Assembly: GCA_027627225.1 (NCBI GenBank)
Contig: CM051034.1
Location: forward strand, 50,538,081 to 50,602,080
Length of the DNA stretch: 64,000 nt
Reading direction: 5' to 3'
Source of the DNA: Congeria kusceri
Taxonomy: Eukaryota > Mollusca > Bivalvia > Myida > Dreissenidae
Of the stretch, positions 36,986 to 50,400 are shown one piece after another. A model generated the notes under the pieces. It saw only the letters and a list, made by a program, of their open reading frames with translations. It had not been told where the DNA came from and did no database searches. Position numbers and translations under genes: made by a program. Position 1 is the first letter of the stretch, and each line of letters begins with the position of its first letter.

Positions 36986-38989
36986 AGTAGACTAGTGTTA
37001 TCGCATTGTAATAATTATGAAACTTTTATCAAAATATGTACCGTTTACATTAAGACCATATACCCCATTACATGTATGCAAAGTTGCAAAATTTGACAAT
37101 TTGAAATTCTTCACATTTATTCGCTTGTATATAAGTAAAATAAATTTAGCCCATGGTGTTGGCAAAATTCCAACCTTGGTCATGAATGTTTACAATTTAT
37201 TAAAGGTATATAACCCATATTTTGTTATTTGTAACGTGTCAAACTAAACTGTATTTACAGGTTTTCAGGTACCTAAACTGTTTATTACTTTACTTAAATT
37301 GAAGAAACGGCAGTGTATTGACGTTATTGCTCAGTTGTAAATGTCTATTCTTTGTTTGAATCGTGATTTATTTGTTGTGTTTTGAAGAAATCATCCCGCG
37401 TTATATGTTATATTTTGTTAAAATAATGTATTTTCCCGTATATAATGTTTTTCTTCTGACTGACTTATTTCCTTGCTATTGTTAAATATACAAGTCGTAC
37501 GTAAATGATTATAGTATAAATACTTTAACATGTGTTTATTTTAATAACATGTTGTCATAGATACTCATATTGTATGTTTGGATGTCTTAATTGTTTTTTA
37601 TTTATTTAGATGCTTGTAGAGCTGGGACTAAACTCTGTGTAGTTGTTAACAGTACAACTGTTGTTGTGAGGCTTATTTACCTTATACTCTAAGCATTGTT
37701 GTTACATTCTTAGAATTATTAAAGGGGTATTAACCATTGAGTGTCGTCCTGTAAACTCATAAAATGTTCTTCTTTCAATTTTGTTCAAAGTTACCACGTG
37801 AGTAAATTTTCGTCTGTACCATTATTGCCTTCTTGTTCATTCTGACCGTATCGTAATAATAATAAACTGATTGGCGATTACGAATCTTTTTGTATGTATC
37901 TACATGTAAATGTAATACAATATATAAAATAAAATAAATCATTATACCACATTTTATGACTAATAAACACAATTCAGAAACATGGTTTAGTAGTTTTACT
38001 GTTTCATTGCGTAAAAGAAAGCAATGTGTTTAAGATTAAACAACAAAAAGTCAGTATATTACTCAGAAGGGGACAAGGATTTCCTTCCATAATATATCAT
38101 GTGCAAAAACATGTTTTATTTAAACGATATATTTGGTCGGTTATGGCACTGTTTTTCAGGTCCCTGGAAGGGGAAATAAAACAAACATAATCACGCATAT
38201 TATAGGCAGCCAAGTCCTTCGTTTTCGTCTGTATGTAAACTATATCTACTCAGTCTAATTTGATTATGACACAAGTACAGTGTTAATAATTTGGTTAGTA
38301 AAATGCTCAAACGTGAACTAAAACGTGTTGCGATCCGATTTATAGATCCACGCTATAGGGGAGACAACTGCTAACATATTTGTGACTATGTAATGAAAAA
38401 TAACTTCTATGCCTTTATATTATAAATTTCAACAACGAACAAAGGTCCGAAATAATTAATGTATTACCAAATACAATAGCACACATATTTTGCGTAAGAA
38501 AACAGTTTAAGCCTACAAACTAAAACAAACAAGCACATTCCCGTACGATGGAAATTATATGGAAACGAGACATTCTTACAAAGCTATAGAAAAGCTACTA
38601 TAACTATATCACAGTTAATTATGAACATTTTATAGCAGTGTAAATAGAACATAAATATATAAACTCACATAATAGGCATAACAAAACTCAGAATAATGTC
38701 CAATCAGGGTCTTCAATGTTCAACACTGTTATGTCACTCAAATTTAATATTTAGCCCTATATTTGGGCTTTATTAAAATTACGAACAAGTAAAAAATTAC
38801 ATCTTTGTGCTATTAAAAAAAATGGCATAACGTCAAAAAACAGGACATGACATCATGGCGTCATTTTGACGTCAAACTGTGACACTAAATTACCAGAAAA
38901 GAGTGCACTTTCATCAAAAAGCATGCAGAATAGAGGGATAAAATGATAATAAAGGAATAATAAAATTATAAATAAATCATCAGAATGCT

Positions 38990-39280
38990 TATAATATACA
39001 ACTATTTTTGATGAAAGTTTATGATGAATATGTTGGTGATATGAGTATAAAGATGGTATTGGTGGAACTGATGATGATAATGATGTTACTGATGATAATG
39101 ATGATCGTGATTATGATGGTTGTGGTGATGAATATAACGGTAATGCAACTGGGGATGTTGTTATGATGATATTATGATGATGGTGTTTGTTGTGCTGATA
39201 TTAAAGTTGATGCTGATGGTGATGAGGATGATGAACTAATTGACCAGGGTGATGATGATAGTAGTTATGATAATGGCAGT
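38990..39280. repeat. GAT/GTT trinucleotide-rich tract
   Basis: Imperfect GATGATGAT and TGATGGTGATG runs are expanded relative to the corresponding stretch near 11220-11310. Confidence 0.7.
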
Positions 39281-39681
39281 GTTGGTTTTTTTTGTTTAAA
39301 TGTTTTAAGGGCGACATTTTGCAAGAGAAAAATATTACAAAAAGAAACTTCACTTCTTAAGTATCAAACAATAAAACATGCACATATTAGGAACTATTAC
39401 AGTGCTGTTTATAATTCTGAACAGTGAACAATTCAAAATATAGAGCGAAATTTGATCATAATACTATGATGACATAGAACTGCCTTACGATAACCACATA
39501 TGGTTCGCGAACATATTCGTGTTCGGTACTTAGCTTTCGCGAACAGATTCGTGGTACCACTTATTAATCATGATATTTATCTGGATGTTGCGAATATTTT
39601 TCTGCAAGATATTTTATTATTATACTAAATGGCCTTTAAGTACCATAAACTGACATAAAATACATTTTCTTTGGGTTGCGA

Positions 39682-40800
39682 GGTCTTCCGAATTATCATA
39701 CTAACACGAATATTAGCATGATAATTATCTTAACTAATTAATATTCGCGAGACCACTTAATTTGTGCGCAAAGTCTTCCACATTATCTTATTAACACGAA
39801 TATTAACATGATAATTATCTGACAACTCGAATCTTAACTAGATAATATTCGTGTTATCACTTAATTTGGCGCGAGGTCTTAATTATCTTAGTAACGCGAA
39901 TATTGTCATGATAATTATCTGACAACGATAATCACAAGTAGATAATATTCGTGTTACCACTTAATTCTGCGCGAGGTCTTGATTATCTTACAAACACGAA
40001 TATTGTCACGATAATTTTCTTACAACGCAAATCTTAACTAGATAATATTCGTGGTACCACTTAATTGGTGCGTGAGGTCTTCCGCATTATCTTACTAACG
40101 CGAATATTATCATGATAATTATCTCTCACACAAATCTTAACACGTTAGTATTCGTGATACCACTTAGATTTCATATATCACAAATGTATTCGCAAACCAA
40201 TTCGTGTTGCCAGTCATCTAACGAGAATATTATCTCGATAATTATCTTACAACGCAAATCTTAAGACGCTTATAATCGGATACCACTTAATCAGTGCGCG
40301 AGGTCTTCCGCATTATCTTACTCACACGAACATTATCATGACAATTATCTGACAACGCGAATCTTGATTGGATAATATTCCTGTTACCACTAAATTTGGC
40401 GCGAGGTCTTTATTATCTTACTAAAACGAACATTATCTTACAACGCAAATATTAACTAGATGATATTCGTGTTACCACTTAATTGGTGCGTGAGGTTTTC
40501 CGCATTATCTTACTAACGCGAATATTATCCGGAAAATTATCTTACAACGCAAATCTTAACACGTTTATATTCGTGATACCACTTAATTTTCATGTATCAC
40601 AAGTGTATTCGCAAACCAATGCGTGTTGCCAGTTATCTAACGCGAATATTATCATGATAATTATCTTACAACGGATCTTATCTAGTTTATATTCGCGATA
40701 CTACTTAATTTTCATGTATTTCAAATGTATTCGCAAACCAATTCGTGTTGCCAGTTATCTAACGCGAATATTATCGTGTTAATTATCTTGCAACGCAAAG
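39682..40800. repeat. Palindrome-bearing minisatellite, about ten units of roughly 100-115 bp
   Basis: The units share GCGCGAGGTCTTCCGCATTA, CACGAATATTATCATGATAA and GATAATATTCGTGTTACCAC. ACACGAATATTATC and GATAATATTCGTGT are perfect complements within a unit, so each unit can form a hairpin. Some units carry a variant segment TCATGTATCACAAGTGTATTCGC. The array is absent from the first locus. Confidence 0.8.
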
Positions 40801-40829
40801 TTTAACTATTAAATATTTGTGATATCACA

Positions 40830-41325
40830 CAAGTTTTTATTACTTGACATTCTAATGTCAGTTCTGGGCAATATCAGGCCTGTATTTCATTAAGCAAATA
40901 AATATCTTACGTCGAAATCAATAACAAACGCTAGTAAGATATAAGATAAATAACAAAAATCTTAAGTGGCAACACGAAAATTTTCGCGCCGTAGTAATCG
41001 TAAGGCAGTTATATGCCACCATAGAATACACATAACTAAAATGAGGACATTATGTAGTGTTATCTGCCCTTGCCGCATCGTGTGTAAAGGACGTAGTTTT
41101 GTCGGGTGCAGAATAATTTTTCTATTTTATTTTGAATGTCATAGAAGTACAATTTATTCCGACTGAGCGTTATAGATTTTCTTCACATCAAGAAGAGAAG
41201 GTATGTATATGTATAGTTTCCTTTAATACTTATAGCAGCAGTAATTAAACGGTGAGCTCGTCAACTATATATTTTAAAATCGAAAGTAGACAAGCAAGTC
41301 TTGCACATTGTGCTTATTAAAAAGC
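40830..41325 (-). repeat. Inverted copy of 11340-11810
   Basis: GGGCAATATCAGGCCTG and GTAGACAAGCAAGTCTTGCA read as the reverse complement of the first locus, in reversed order. The sequence flanking it on both sides is in direct orientation, so a local inversion or an inverted template-switch copy happened in this duplicate. Confidence 0.75.
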
Positions 41326-41339
41326 AAAATCTTACTTTT

Positions 41340-42060
41340 TTATAGTAAGATAAGCTCTTTTATTTTTACTTGTTGTCTCTTACATTCATTTTGCAGCATT
41401 AAAACCAAAATACAGTAATACACAAGGTGGATTATGAGCAAATTATGAATGTGGTAATCTACTTTCATTTTGGCAGCAATTTGACCTTTATTATGTTCTT
41501 AATTGTATTACTACCACTGCTTATTGACGGATATTGATATATCTGTATAATCGGAGGATTTTTCTAATGAAGGAATTGGAAAATACTGTTTAATAATATT
41601 TTTATTTTTTAAGTGCGCGACTTTGGGTACGACTTGGCTCTAAAGCGATAGAACTATTGGAGTTATAACCAATCGCTTATTGAGGTTGTCTCCCCTATTT
41701 TTATGCGGTTATTTACGGTTAAGATTACGTTACATTAAACTTGGGTATATTCTATCCGTTTAAAATTATTATTGTTGTCGTAGTGCGAAAGCTACGCAAT
41801 ACGGCCTGCTTTTAAAAGTTTCGGATTGCTAACCCTATTCATATTGCTTATCTATGCATGTGATACCAGTGAAGGTGTTGTATTCCTTGTCATGGCTTAA
41901 TGACCTGCGCCTTGCGCCCAGAACCTTTTTATGCATCTATTAAGAAAATGGTGTTCGTGGAATTGCCACGGTTTTGGGCCAATATTTAATGTTCTGCTAA
42001 CCTGTTCGTCCACTTGAAATTAACCTGCTTACATCAAAAAAAAGGAAATTATCCCTTGAA
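41340..42060. other. Stretch without a match in the first locus
   Basis: AT-rich, private to the second copy; nothing is recognised. Confidence 0.35.
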
Positions 42061-42162
42061 ATATACGTTCAAATTAAAGCACGTGAAATTGAACGATATT
42101 GTTAATACGATATATTTTCATATGATTCCGTTTCTTTTTTCAGTCGTTTCCGTTAAATAACG

Positions 42163-42706
42163 ATGTTTTTAGACGTGTGTGGTCTTTGCTTGAACGAAAC
42201 TGTGTTTGGATTTTTGAAAACTTTAGTATTCGACTTGGCGAAAAATGCTTTGCAGTTCATACAAAAGTATTTTTATTTACTGACCATAATATATTCCCGT
42301 TGGTTAAATCAAACCAAACAGCAACTATCCCGGTACAGAGAGAAAATGACATTCACGAACAAAAGTGTTCCATTTATGAAACCGACACTAAATATTTTTA
42401 TTGCGTAAAGCACGGAACCACGCTTTGTGGACGCTGCATGCGAAACGATCACAGGTCATGCTTGGATGACATTATTGACCGTGACGATGTTAGGTTTGAT
42501 GAACATCGGATCAATGCACTTATGAAAACACTGAAACAATTTGAAGAAGAACACAATAGATGTCCGTATTGCTAAAAACAACCAATCGAATGATGAATGT
42601 AAGGCAACATGTATGAAAAAAAATTCGAGAATATTGCGCAAACTTGCGAGCTAGACTTGATCAGCTTAGAGAAATAGCAGAATAAGACACGCACGATAAA
42701 CACATC
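42163..42706 (+). pseudogene. Pseudogene G: truncated B-box exon
   Basis: It is the duplicate of pseudogene B. The ATG at 42163 is kept, but a frame change near 42210 breaks B-box 1, another near 42555 breaks the coiled coil, and the exon stops at about 42706. There the sequence switches to one homologous to the upstream region of gene D. This is the junction between the two segmental duplications. Confidence 0.75.
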
Positions 42707-42729
42707 TAGTTTTCATTCTAAAGTAATAA

Positions 42730-44294
42730 TTATTTATCACCGTTATTACCGTTTTTCAATCGTTTCGAAGATTATTTTAAACAAATGTAGGTCATGTATG
42801 GGCAAAATTGAAATCGGATGATATCCGTTTCAGTAATCTCCCCTGACAAGCTGTATTTACTAATGCCTTCAAGTTGTTTGTCGATGTATAGATAGTTATT
42901 TATCAGTGTTTACTTTATCCTTGGCTTATATAGTGCGAATTTCTGTAAGATACGTGTAAATAATGGCCGTTCAAACGATATGTACAGTAACAAAAGTCTA
43001 AAAGAAAGTTTAATCTGAATCTAAAATTGAATAGTTAAATAGATGTTATCAACGAAGAATATAAAAAGTAAGTTAGTAATATTTATAACATACTGTGTTT
43101 TATATATATATATATTTGTTGCTTGTAGAAATACGCTCATTATAGATTGCATCATACATTATGTATCAGGTTTTTGAAAACACAATGTATTTTACTGATG
43201 ACTATTTAACTTAAATGTTTTTAATTTGATTAAACAATTGTGTTATTTGCATAAGTATTTGTTCTCAAGGAAATATTTAGTTTATGTCAGTAAACGCAAC
43301 GTGCTAAACCATATATTAAACTGCTTGTCAATTAACTCCTTGCCTTCACAGGGGTATGATTTGCCTGTTTCAGTATACCGCTTATGTATTTCAGACAAGT
43401 CCGTTATTCCTGATGGCCACATCCTTAGACGTGTGTGGGCTTTGCTTGAACGAACCTGTGTTTGGCTTCTGTGAAAACTGTAGTATTCGACTTGGCAAGA
43501 AATGCTTTTCTGTTCATAAGAAAGTATCTTTATTCACTGGCCATATCACATTCCCGTTGAACGAATCAAACCAAATTGCAAATATCCCAGTACAGAGAGA
43601 AAACGACATCCACGAACAAACATGTTCCGTTCATAAAACCGACACTAAATCTTTGTATTGTATGAAGCACGATGCCACAATTTGTGGACGTTGCATGCGC
43701 TCAGACCACAGGTCATGTCTGGATGACATTATTGACCTTCACGAAGTCCGGTTTGATGAACATCGGTCTGATGAACTTATGACGACACTGAAACAATTAG
43801 AAGAAGAAGTAAGCACAATAGAAACCCGTATTGCTGACAACTTTAAATCGAATGATGAATGCAAAGCTACATGCATCAATACAATTCGAAACTTCAGCAA
43901 AAGGTTGCAATCTATACTTGATCAGTTGAGAGAAATAGCAATATTGTCCACGGAAGTTAAACATAAAGTGAATACATATAATCTGAGTCAGGTTTATAAT
44001 AAATGCAAGGAAACCAAGCACCGCATTCAAAAAGAATGTGATTTAATAAGAGAACTGTCACAGAAAAATCACGAACGACATTTGTTTGTCGTATCTAAAA
44101 GATTGGGAAAAGACATAGATGAAATAAAAACAGTAATTCGACAGTCGAATATGGAAAACAGTATTTCAAAGTTCAGCTTTCAGGAAAATAAAACAATTGA
44201 ACGTACACTGCAAAACGACTTCAGTGACATTGGTCGACTTCAAGAAGCATGTGATGGAAGCGAGGAAATAGTTGAAGATACACATAATGCAGAG
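42730..44294 (+). repeat. Segmental duplication of 28840-30634
   Basis: The upstream region and first coding exon of gene F match those of gene D, including the CTCCCCTGA run, the CAATGTATTT run and the TTTCAG acceptor. Homology ends near the first-exon donor, so D and F share a front end but not their C-terminal exons. Confidence 0.8.
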
Positions 44295-44302
44295 GTAAAA
44301 CT

Positions 44303-44337
<35 letters not shown>

Positions 44338-44359
44338 CACATAATGCAGAGGTAAAACT

Positions 44360-44400
<41 letters not shown>

Positions 44401-47400
44401 CGAGGCTTGTTTAATACATTCGTCGACTTGCTTTATAGTTTTAATATCTGAGATCACAGACTGGTTTAATATACATCACAATAACAGAGATTTAATAGGA
44501 ACATGTCTTAAAAATTTAAAATTACGTCTAATTTGCCTAAACGCCGACGGCGTTTATGCATCAATTAGGTGTAATTATCCCGACAGTTCATACACCAATC
44601 AAATGCAGAAAAATATTATTCAATTCTAATAATTACAACACAAATTGGATATTAACTTTACTTTTAACTGCCTAAGGGCCGCAACTGACTTGTAGCCTCC
44701 GGCGAAGGAATCCCCGTTTTAGTTTCGGTTTCATTTTCGTCGAACAGCATTACTAATATCTCGTCAGACATTTCAAATCGCTGTGGATCATTTTGGAGTG
44801 GATTTTGTGGTAAAAACAATTCAATTTCTTAATATGCGTTAACAATTTCATGGTCTGTAACACCGGTAACCAATAAATCCGTCATTTTGTTTAAGAATGA
44901 TAGTGCATATATATATCGTAAACGTTCGCGGAAAAAATGACGGCGGTCGACGAACCAAAATATAATTTATATTCATGAAATTTAGGTTTTCCCCATCTTA
45001 TATTTTTGGTCTTAAAATAGGATGTCCCGGTTCCGCGCTTTATACGAACGTCGTGTTTCATATGCCATGTGTGCGGGGAAACAACCATTGCATCAAGTTT
45101 AAAACAAAAATGCAGTATAAAATATCAGTATAAATAGAGTCTTACACGAAAAACACTAAATGACACCACGCAAATCAACAAAATGACGTCATTTAAATGA
45201 GCATGTTCACTTTTCTCACAGTGTTTAAATAAACGGGGTGTTATATCGTTATGATGGGATACAATTGTGCATTAAATGCTTATTTCAAACATATTACCGT
45301 GTATAAGTTCATGTTTTACAATGCAGGTATTTTCAATTGTTAACAACATGCTCGAGTACATAAACTACATGTACGAGTCAAATTATTTGTATTTTGTAGA
45401 TACCGTGATCATATAAAAACAGGCCATTTAATAAGATGTGATCGCATCGGTAACCATTAGATGCTAACATTCAATGGACCAGTAGTCAATAACTGAATAG
45501 CATTTTACTATTTTAGGCCACACAAGCAGACACAGATTCACAAGCGTTACAGCCAACTAAAATCAATAGAGATGTAAGTAAATATGTAACTGTATTGATA
45601 CTAAGTCATGATAATGTAGTTTGATTCAGATACTTACATGTAATACAATGTAGTCAGTTGCATCACTTATTTTAGGACGAATGTATGGTACGAATACAAA
45701 TAAGTGCAGCTATAATGTAATGACCTAATTATGCACAAAATTATGCACAAAAGTATATTGTTTTAATCTGTTCTGGCTAAAGACGACAAAGTTTTGTCAG
45801 TCGTGTGTGCGTGCGTCGTTATCACTTTAAAGATCTTCAATTGGGCAGATTTCAAATAAATTAAACAGAAATCAAACGTGTGTTTGGATTTTGAATTTGC
45901 TCATATGCTTCCGAACTATATCATAATAAGGTCACAAAAGCTTAGTTTAAAAAAAAAAATCTTGTCTGAAACTACAAGGCCTTGGACCTTGATATTTGGT
46001 ATAACAAATCGTCAAATGGTCCTTTAATTAAGTTGTTAAAATGGTGCCCCTGGTCTTAACATGTCCAAACTCGTGGCTCTAATTTTTATATCGGGGTTAT
46101 CATTGGGGAAAATCTTGTCTGAAACTACAAGGCCAAGACGTTTATATTTGACAGGCGGTCTCTCCTTATGGTCCTGTTGAAAAAGTAATGCTTCTGGTAA
46201 ACAATACTCTTGTACTGGGAGTAGTTGCAAGCCTTTCCCTCTTGTTAGTATAATACATGAATAATAAAAATTTCTATTTTTACATAATTGTAATTTTACA
46301 ATATATTATGTTTCCTCAGTATAAGGCAAACACAGCGTGCAGGTTTTGATATAACTTTTTGTCATTTTGTTAACTGCAATCAGAGATATAAGCAAGGCAT
46401 GTGGTAAAAACTGCTTTACAGATTATGATCGCCTTATGTTAAATTTAACAGTTACTTTTTCACAATGACAGTTACTTTTCCACAATTGTTCCTAAAATGT
46501 ACAATATAATTCGCAGAATATTTTGGAAGCTCAAGATAGAATCGAAATAAGTTTCAATTTAAAATCAAATTAATATTATTCATCCTATTCACTTTAACGG
46601 CCTTTTCAGTATGACTGTTTCATTTCAAGAGAGCATATTGTGAGATGCTTATATATTTACTTATGCACGATAATCTCTAACAGATAACTCATGATACCAG
46701 ATGTCGACTGTGTTTTCCTCTTCATTTTAAGACATCAAACACGGGTTAAACTGAATTGATCAATATTAAATGCTTTTTATTTTGAAATAATCATTCATGA
46801 CGTTGACCAAACTGGATACATAAGCACTCAAACTTTGTTTAATATTACACGATCATCTGTGTCGTCGCTGAAGTATACGCCGTTTACTACAACCTAATAA
46901 CTCGAATGTAATTCAATTTTTTGTCATTTTGATATCGACAGACTGCTTCTTCAGAGGAACTGCCAAAAACATGTGTTATATGTATGGATGACATTGATCA
47001 GCCGAAGAAACTTGAGTGTGGCCACATCTTCTGTACGCTTTGTATCGACCTATCATTGACTTTTAAACAAGCCTGCCCGACGTGTGGTGAAGTCTGTGGA
47101 ATAATGATAGGTATTCATTTTGACTCACTCTCCTTTCTGGTTTTACCAGTTAAGCTCCTTCGTGGTGTCTAAAGGTTATATATATATTAATTTTACTGTA
47201 AGCATATGGGACGGCATTAATTATATTTTGTTCTAACGATATTTTGTAAGAATTCCTAACTCAAATGTTCAAGTACTATTTCGAATTGACTGCTTTAAGA
47301 TGTTGTATTGTTTAAAAACAGTAATTTCATTATATATTAACGCGAAAATAAATTGTGCAACTATTTGTTCCCCACTGTAAAATTGATTGCTCGCTTTTAC

Positions 47401-50400
47401 TCGCTAACTCAGTTGAGCTCTTCGTTGTAACTAGTTAGTTGTTAGGGAGAACAACTAAATGTATCTCAGTTTGAAAGCCGAATGGTCTAGATTTACGATC
47501 GTCACAGCTTTACTATACATACGCAAAACTAGTCAGGCGAAAGTCAAGAGAGTCGTTTTGAATATCCTTTATATTGTCAAATGGTAATCATTATAATAAT
47601 GCCTTTGATTAGAACATGACCTTTTCTGGAAAATAGTTAACAGCATAAGACAATAAAGTAGTACGTTATGCGACGATGATGAATGATTAATTGGCGATGC
47701 GAGCCGAGAAAAATCCTAGACATTCCAATCCTAACCTATACATCTCGTTATCGCAAACTCATGTTAAGGTTATTTCTTGAGTGGGGCATGACTTATTACT
47801 GTATTACTCATTTTATTATTCATTTGGCCATAATACTAATAAAGAACAAAATGGAGTTCGCAGTGTGCCGGCAATAACACAGCACAGGAACTTTCAATAG
47901 CGGTAAGTTACACTTTGAACGCCTTCGTAAACGAGTTTCTATAGCCTAGTGGTAAGCGCGTCAGACTCTCATTCCGTAGGTCGTGGGTTCGATTTCCGAC
48001 CGATGCAAAAAATTCAACTAATTGTAACTGAGTTACATCCTTAAGGTATTTAAAAAACTACAAAACATTAATTCCACAATACGTTTGCTAAAAAAAAATA
48101 CAGTTGAAAAGTTTGTCACACAGTCTTTGAATTCATAAAATGTTAAATATTTTAATATTTTGTTTTAAGGTTTAAATTGATTTTGTTTCACTACAGAGTA
48201 TTAAGCTGCTGTAAGTGACTTTGTTTAGTGTTCACACCTATTAACGTTTGAATTAGTGGCGTACGTTTTACAACGGACATCAATTCATCAGCTACACATT
48301 TTACAACTAATACCATTCAAAACGGCATGGTTAAGTGAAAAAACTACAACAAACGAATATAATTACACAATGGCGATATATATGTTAAAATCTATTGTTT
48401 GAGAGGCAACATATATTTTACGCCCCATTTTGAAGATAATAAACCGTCAGGTAATGTCTCTGTTGAAGTTATCTCTATAATGTTGGCATAAATGTTTATA
48501 TCTATAATGTTGGCACACATGTTATAGTAAAACACTGAATGTAGGATCCATACAAGTGAAGTTGAGTGAATAATTTCGTTTAAATATTTGAAAATTTTGG
48601 AAGAAAATGTTATTTTATAAAACACGTCGTGTTTGATGGTTCTGGCTAGTTAACTAAATAAAGCAGTGATTTTATTTTCTTCACATAAAAACACTGAACT
48701 AGCATCGTTTTCCAGTAATGCAAAACATGTATAACCACAAGCCATCCCTCTCTTATTTCCAAGATTGTCCATGATAACGGGTCGGGGTTTTTGTTTAAAA
48801 GGTATTACATGACCATTTAGGTGTCCGCATACACTACGGACAGTGCTGAAGAGTCCTCGCAGCTGGGCAAGTTTCTTCGATATCTTCAATGTGTAACTAT
48901 GAAAATGTTAGAGCAAATTGATTAATCGAAAGAAAATATATTATTGCATTTTTTAAAATAAAAAGCAGGTAACACAGTGAATTCGTAAGTGCTGCATTTT
49001 ATGCACATTTCTGCATAGCCTTTTTATTCACACGCACTATTAGATAGTTACCTTGTTATCTGTAAGACATGTTAAGCAGTAAATAGAATACATGCATACA
49101 CGTTAGTCGTTATGTATTACGTTATTTTATATCAGGGATTCGATTTACTGCGTCTAGTATACACTTTTAATACTATTGTAATTTCAACATATTTGCGAAA
49201 CAGTCTACAAAACATAAATAACGGGTCTAAAGTGACAATTGGTATAAGTTCTTTAGACGAATCGACATATTTCATCGGACGTTATGCTATTATTTTATTA
49301 GATTATATTAAATTCTAACTGCAAGCTTACAATGTATGATTCATATTTTTCTTGTTTAATATATCACAGCGTGTTTCATACTCTTACAATTTATCTGAAC
49401 ACTTCGGAAATGTGTTTATTCAGCGATGAAAGACATATAAATTAAGTTCGATAACAGCTAGAACGTTTATGTAAATTTCGGGGGAGGAAATCTAACTTAA
49501 AAAACAGTCGTTACTTACGAATCTGGGTGGAGTTTCATAAAAACAGAGCGTTGCATGTACATGAATTATTCGCATCAGTGGTAAGTTTCAAGCCGTGTTA
49601 GAATCTAAATAATTAATTTACATTATAATTTGTTGTCGACTAACCAACGGACAGAATTTTGTATGTGTGTTATCAAATCACACGTGATGCGACCTGGTGA
49701 TACAGTTCTAATGCATCTGAACTTTCGTCCATGGATAATACGACAACACACTATGATGTCAATTTATTATTTCTAAAATATAAGACCACAGCGCACTGCC
49801 ATTTTCAGTAACTACTAATGAATGTTATAAAAATCATTTCATTATTGATTTCTAATATCTAGAAATGTATACAGATTTTTCGTTTATACAGATTCTCAAC
49901 AGTATCTTTCGAAATTGCTTTGTTTAATTTAAATGTGTGTTGCTATAAACATGTGAAAAGACTGAAGAGTGCCCAGTGGTACTTGGTTTTTCGGCGTAGC
50001 TGTCTAAGATCTCTTTTGATCCAGATTTTTTTGCAATAATTATGCAGCGGGAAAATAGAATGCCAATAGAATTGGGCAAATTTTCTAATTCTAGGGAATG
50101 CAAACTTCAAACAATGGTTTAACGTATACCAATAGCTGTTGCATACTTTTGGGGATTAAAAATTTACATAATTGTTTACATAAGCGGTTAAAATGAAGTG
50201 ATACACATATCTTCAACATATACTATACAACTGAGGCTAATTATGAACGTATTTTCTCATTGTATGCCATAAACAGAATGCTATATTCATTCATGTAACG
50301 AAATAACTATTTTGTTTAGCCTACTTTTATATAAGCTGTACGCTCTATAAATAGCAATTGTGCAATGTTGCAATGTTCCCATTCATAAATCTCAATCACT

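Larger units (their letters stand above)
31840..42706 (+). repeat. Segmental duplication, second copy (first copy 1 to about 12700)
   Basis: Matching runs occur in the same order: 31858-32050 with 20-215, 33160-35890 with 240-3180, 36400-39500 with 3230-11680, and 42060-42706 with 11800-12440. Each copy has private insertions: the MITE, the minisatellite and the 865-bp repeat in the first; inserts at 32055-33150, 33365-33520 and 35890-36370, a palindromic array and an inverted arm in the second. The first copy is cut by the window edge. Confidence 0.9.

Noticed and set aside
43356..43412. Upstream extension of the gene F frame to an earlier ATG
   Set aside because: It crosses a TTTCAG acceptor and is not shared by the paralogues, whose ATG aligns with 43413. 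It is read as intron plus 5'UTR.
47938..48006. Functional tRNA-Glu gene
   Set aside because: Anticodon and T stems have mismatches and the acceptor stem does not pair, so it is kept only as a tRNA-like relic.
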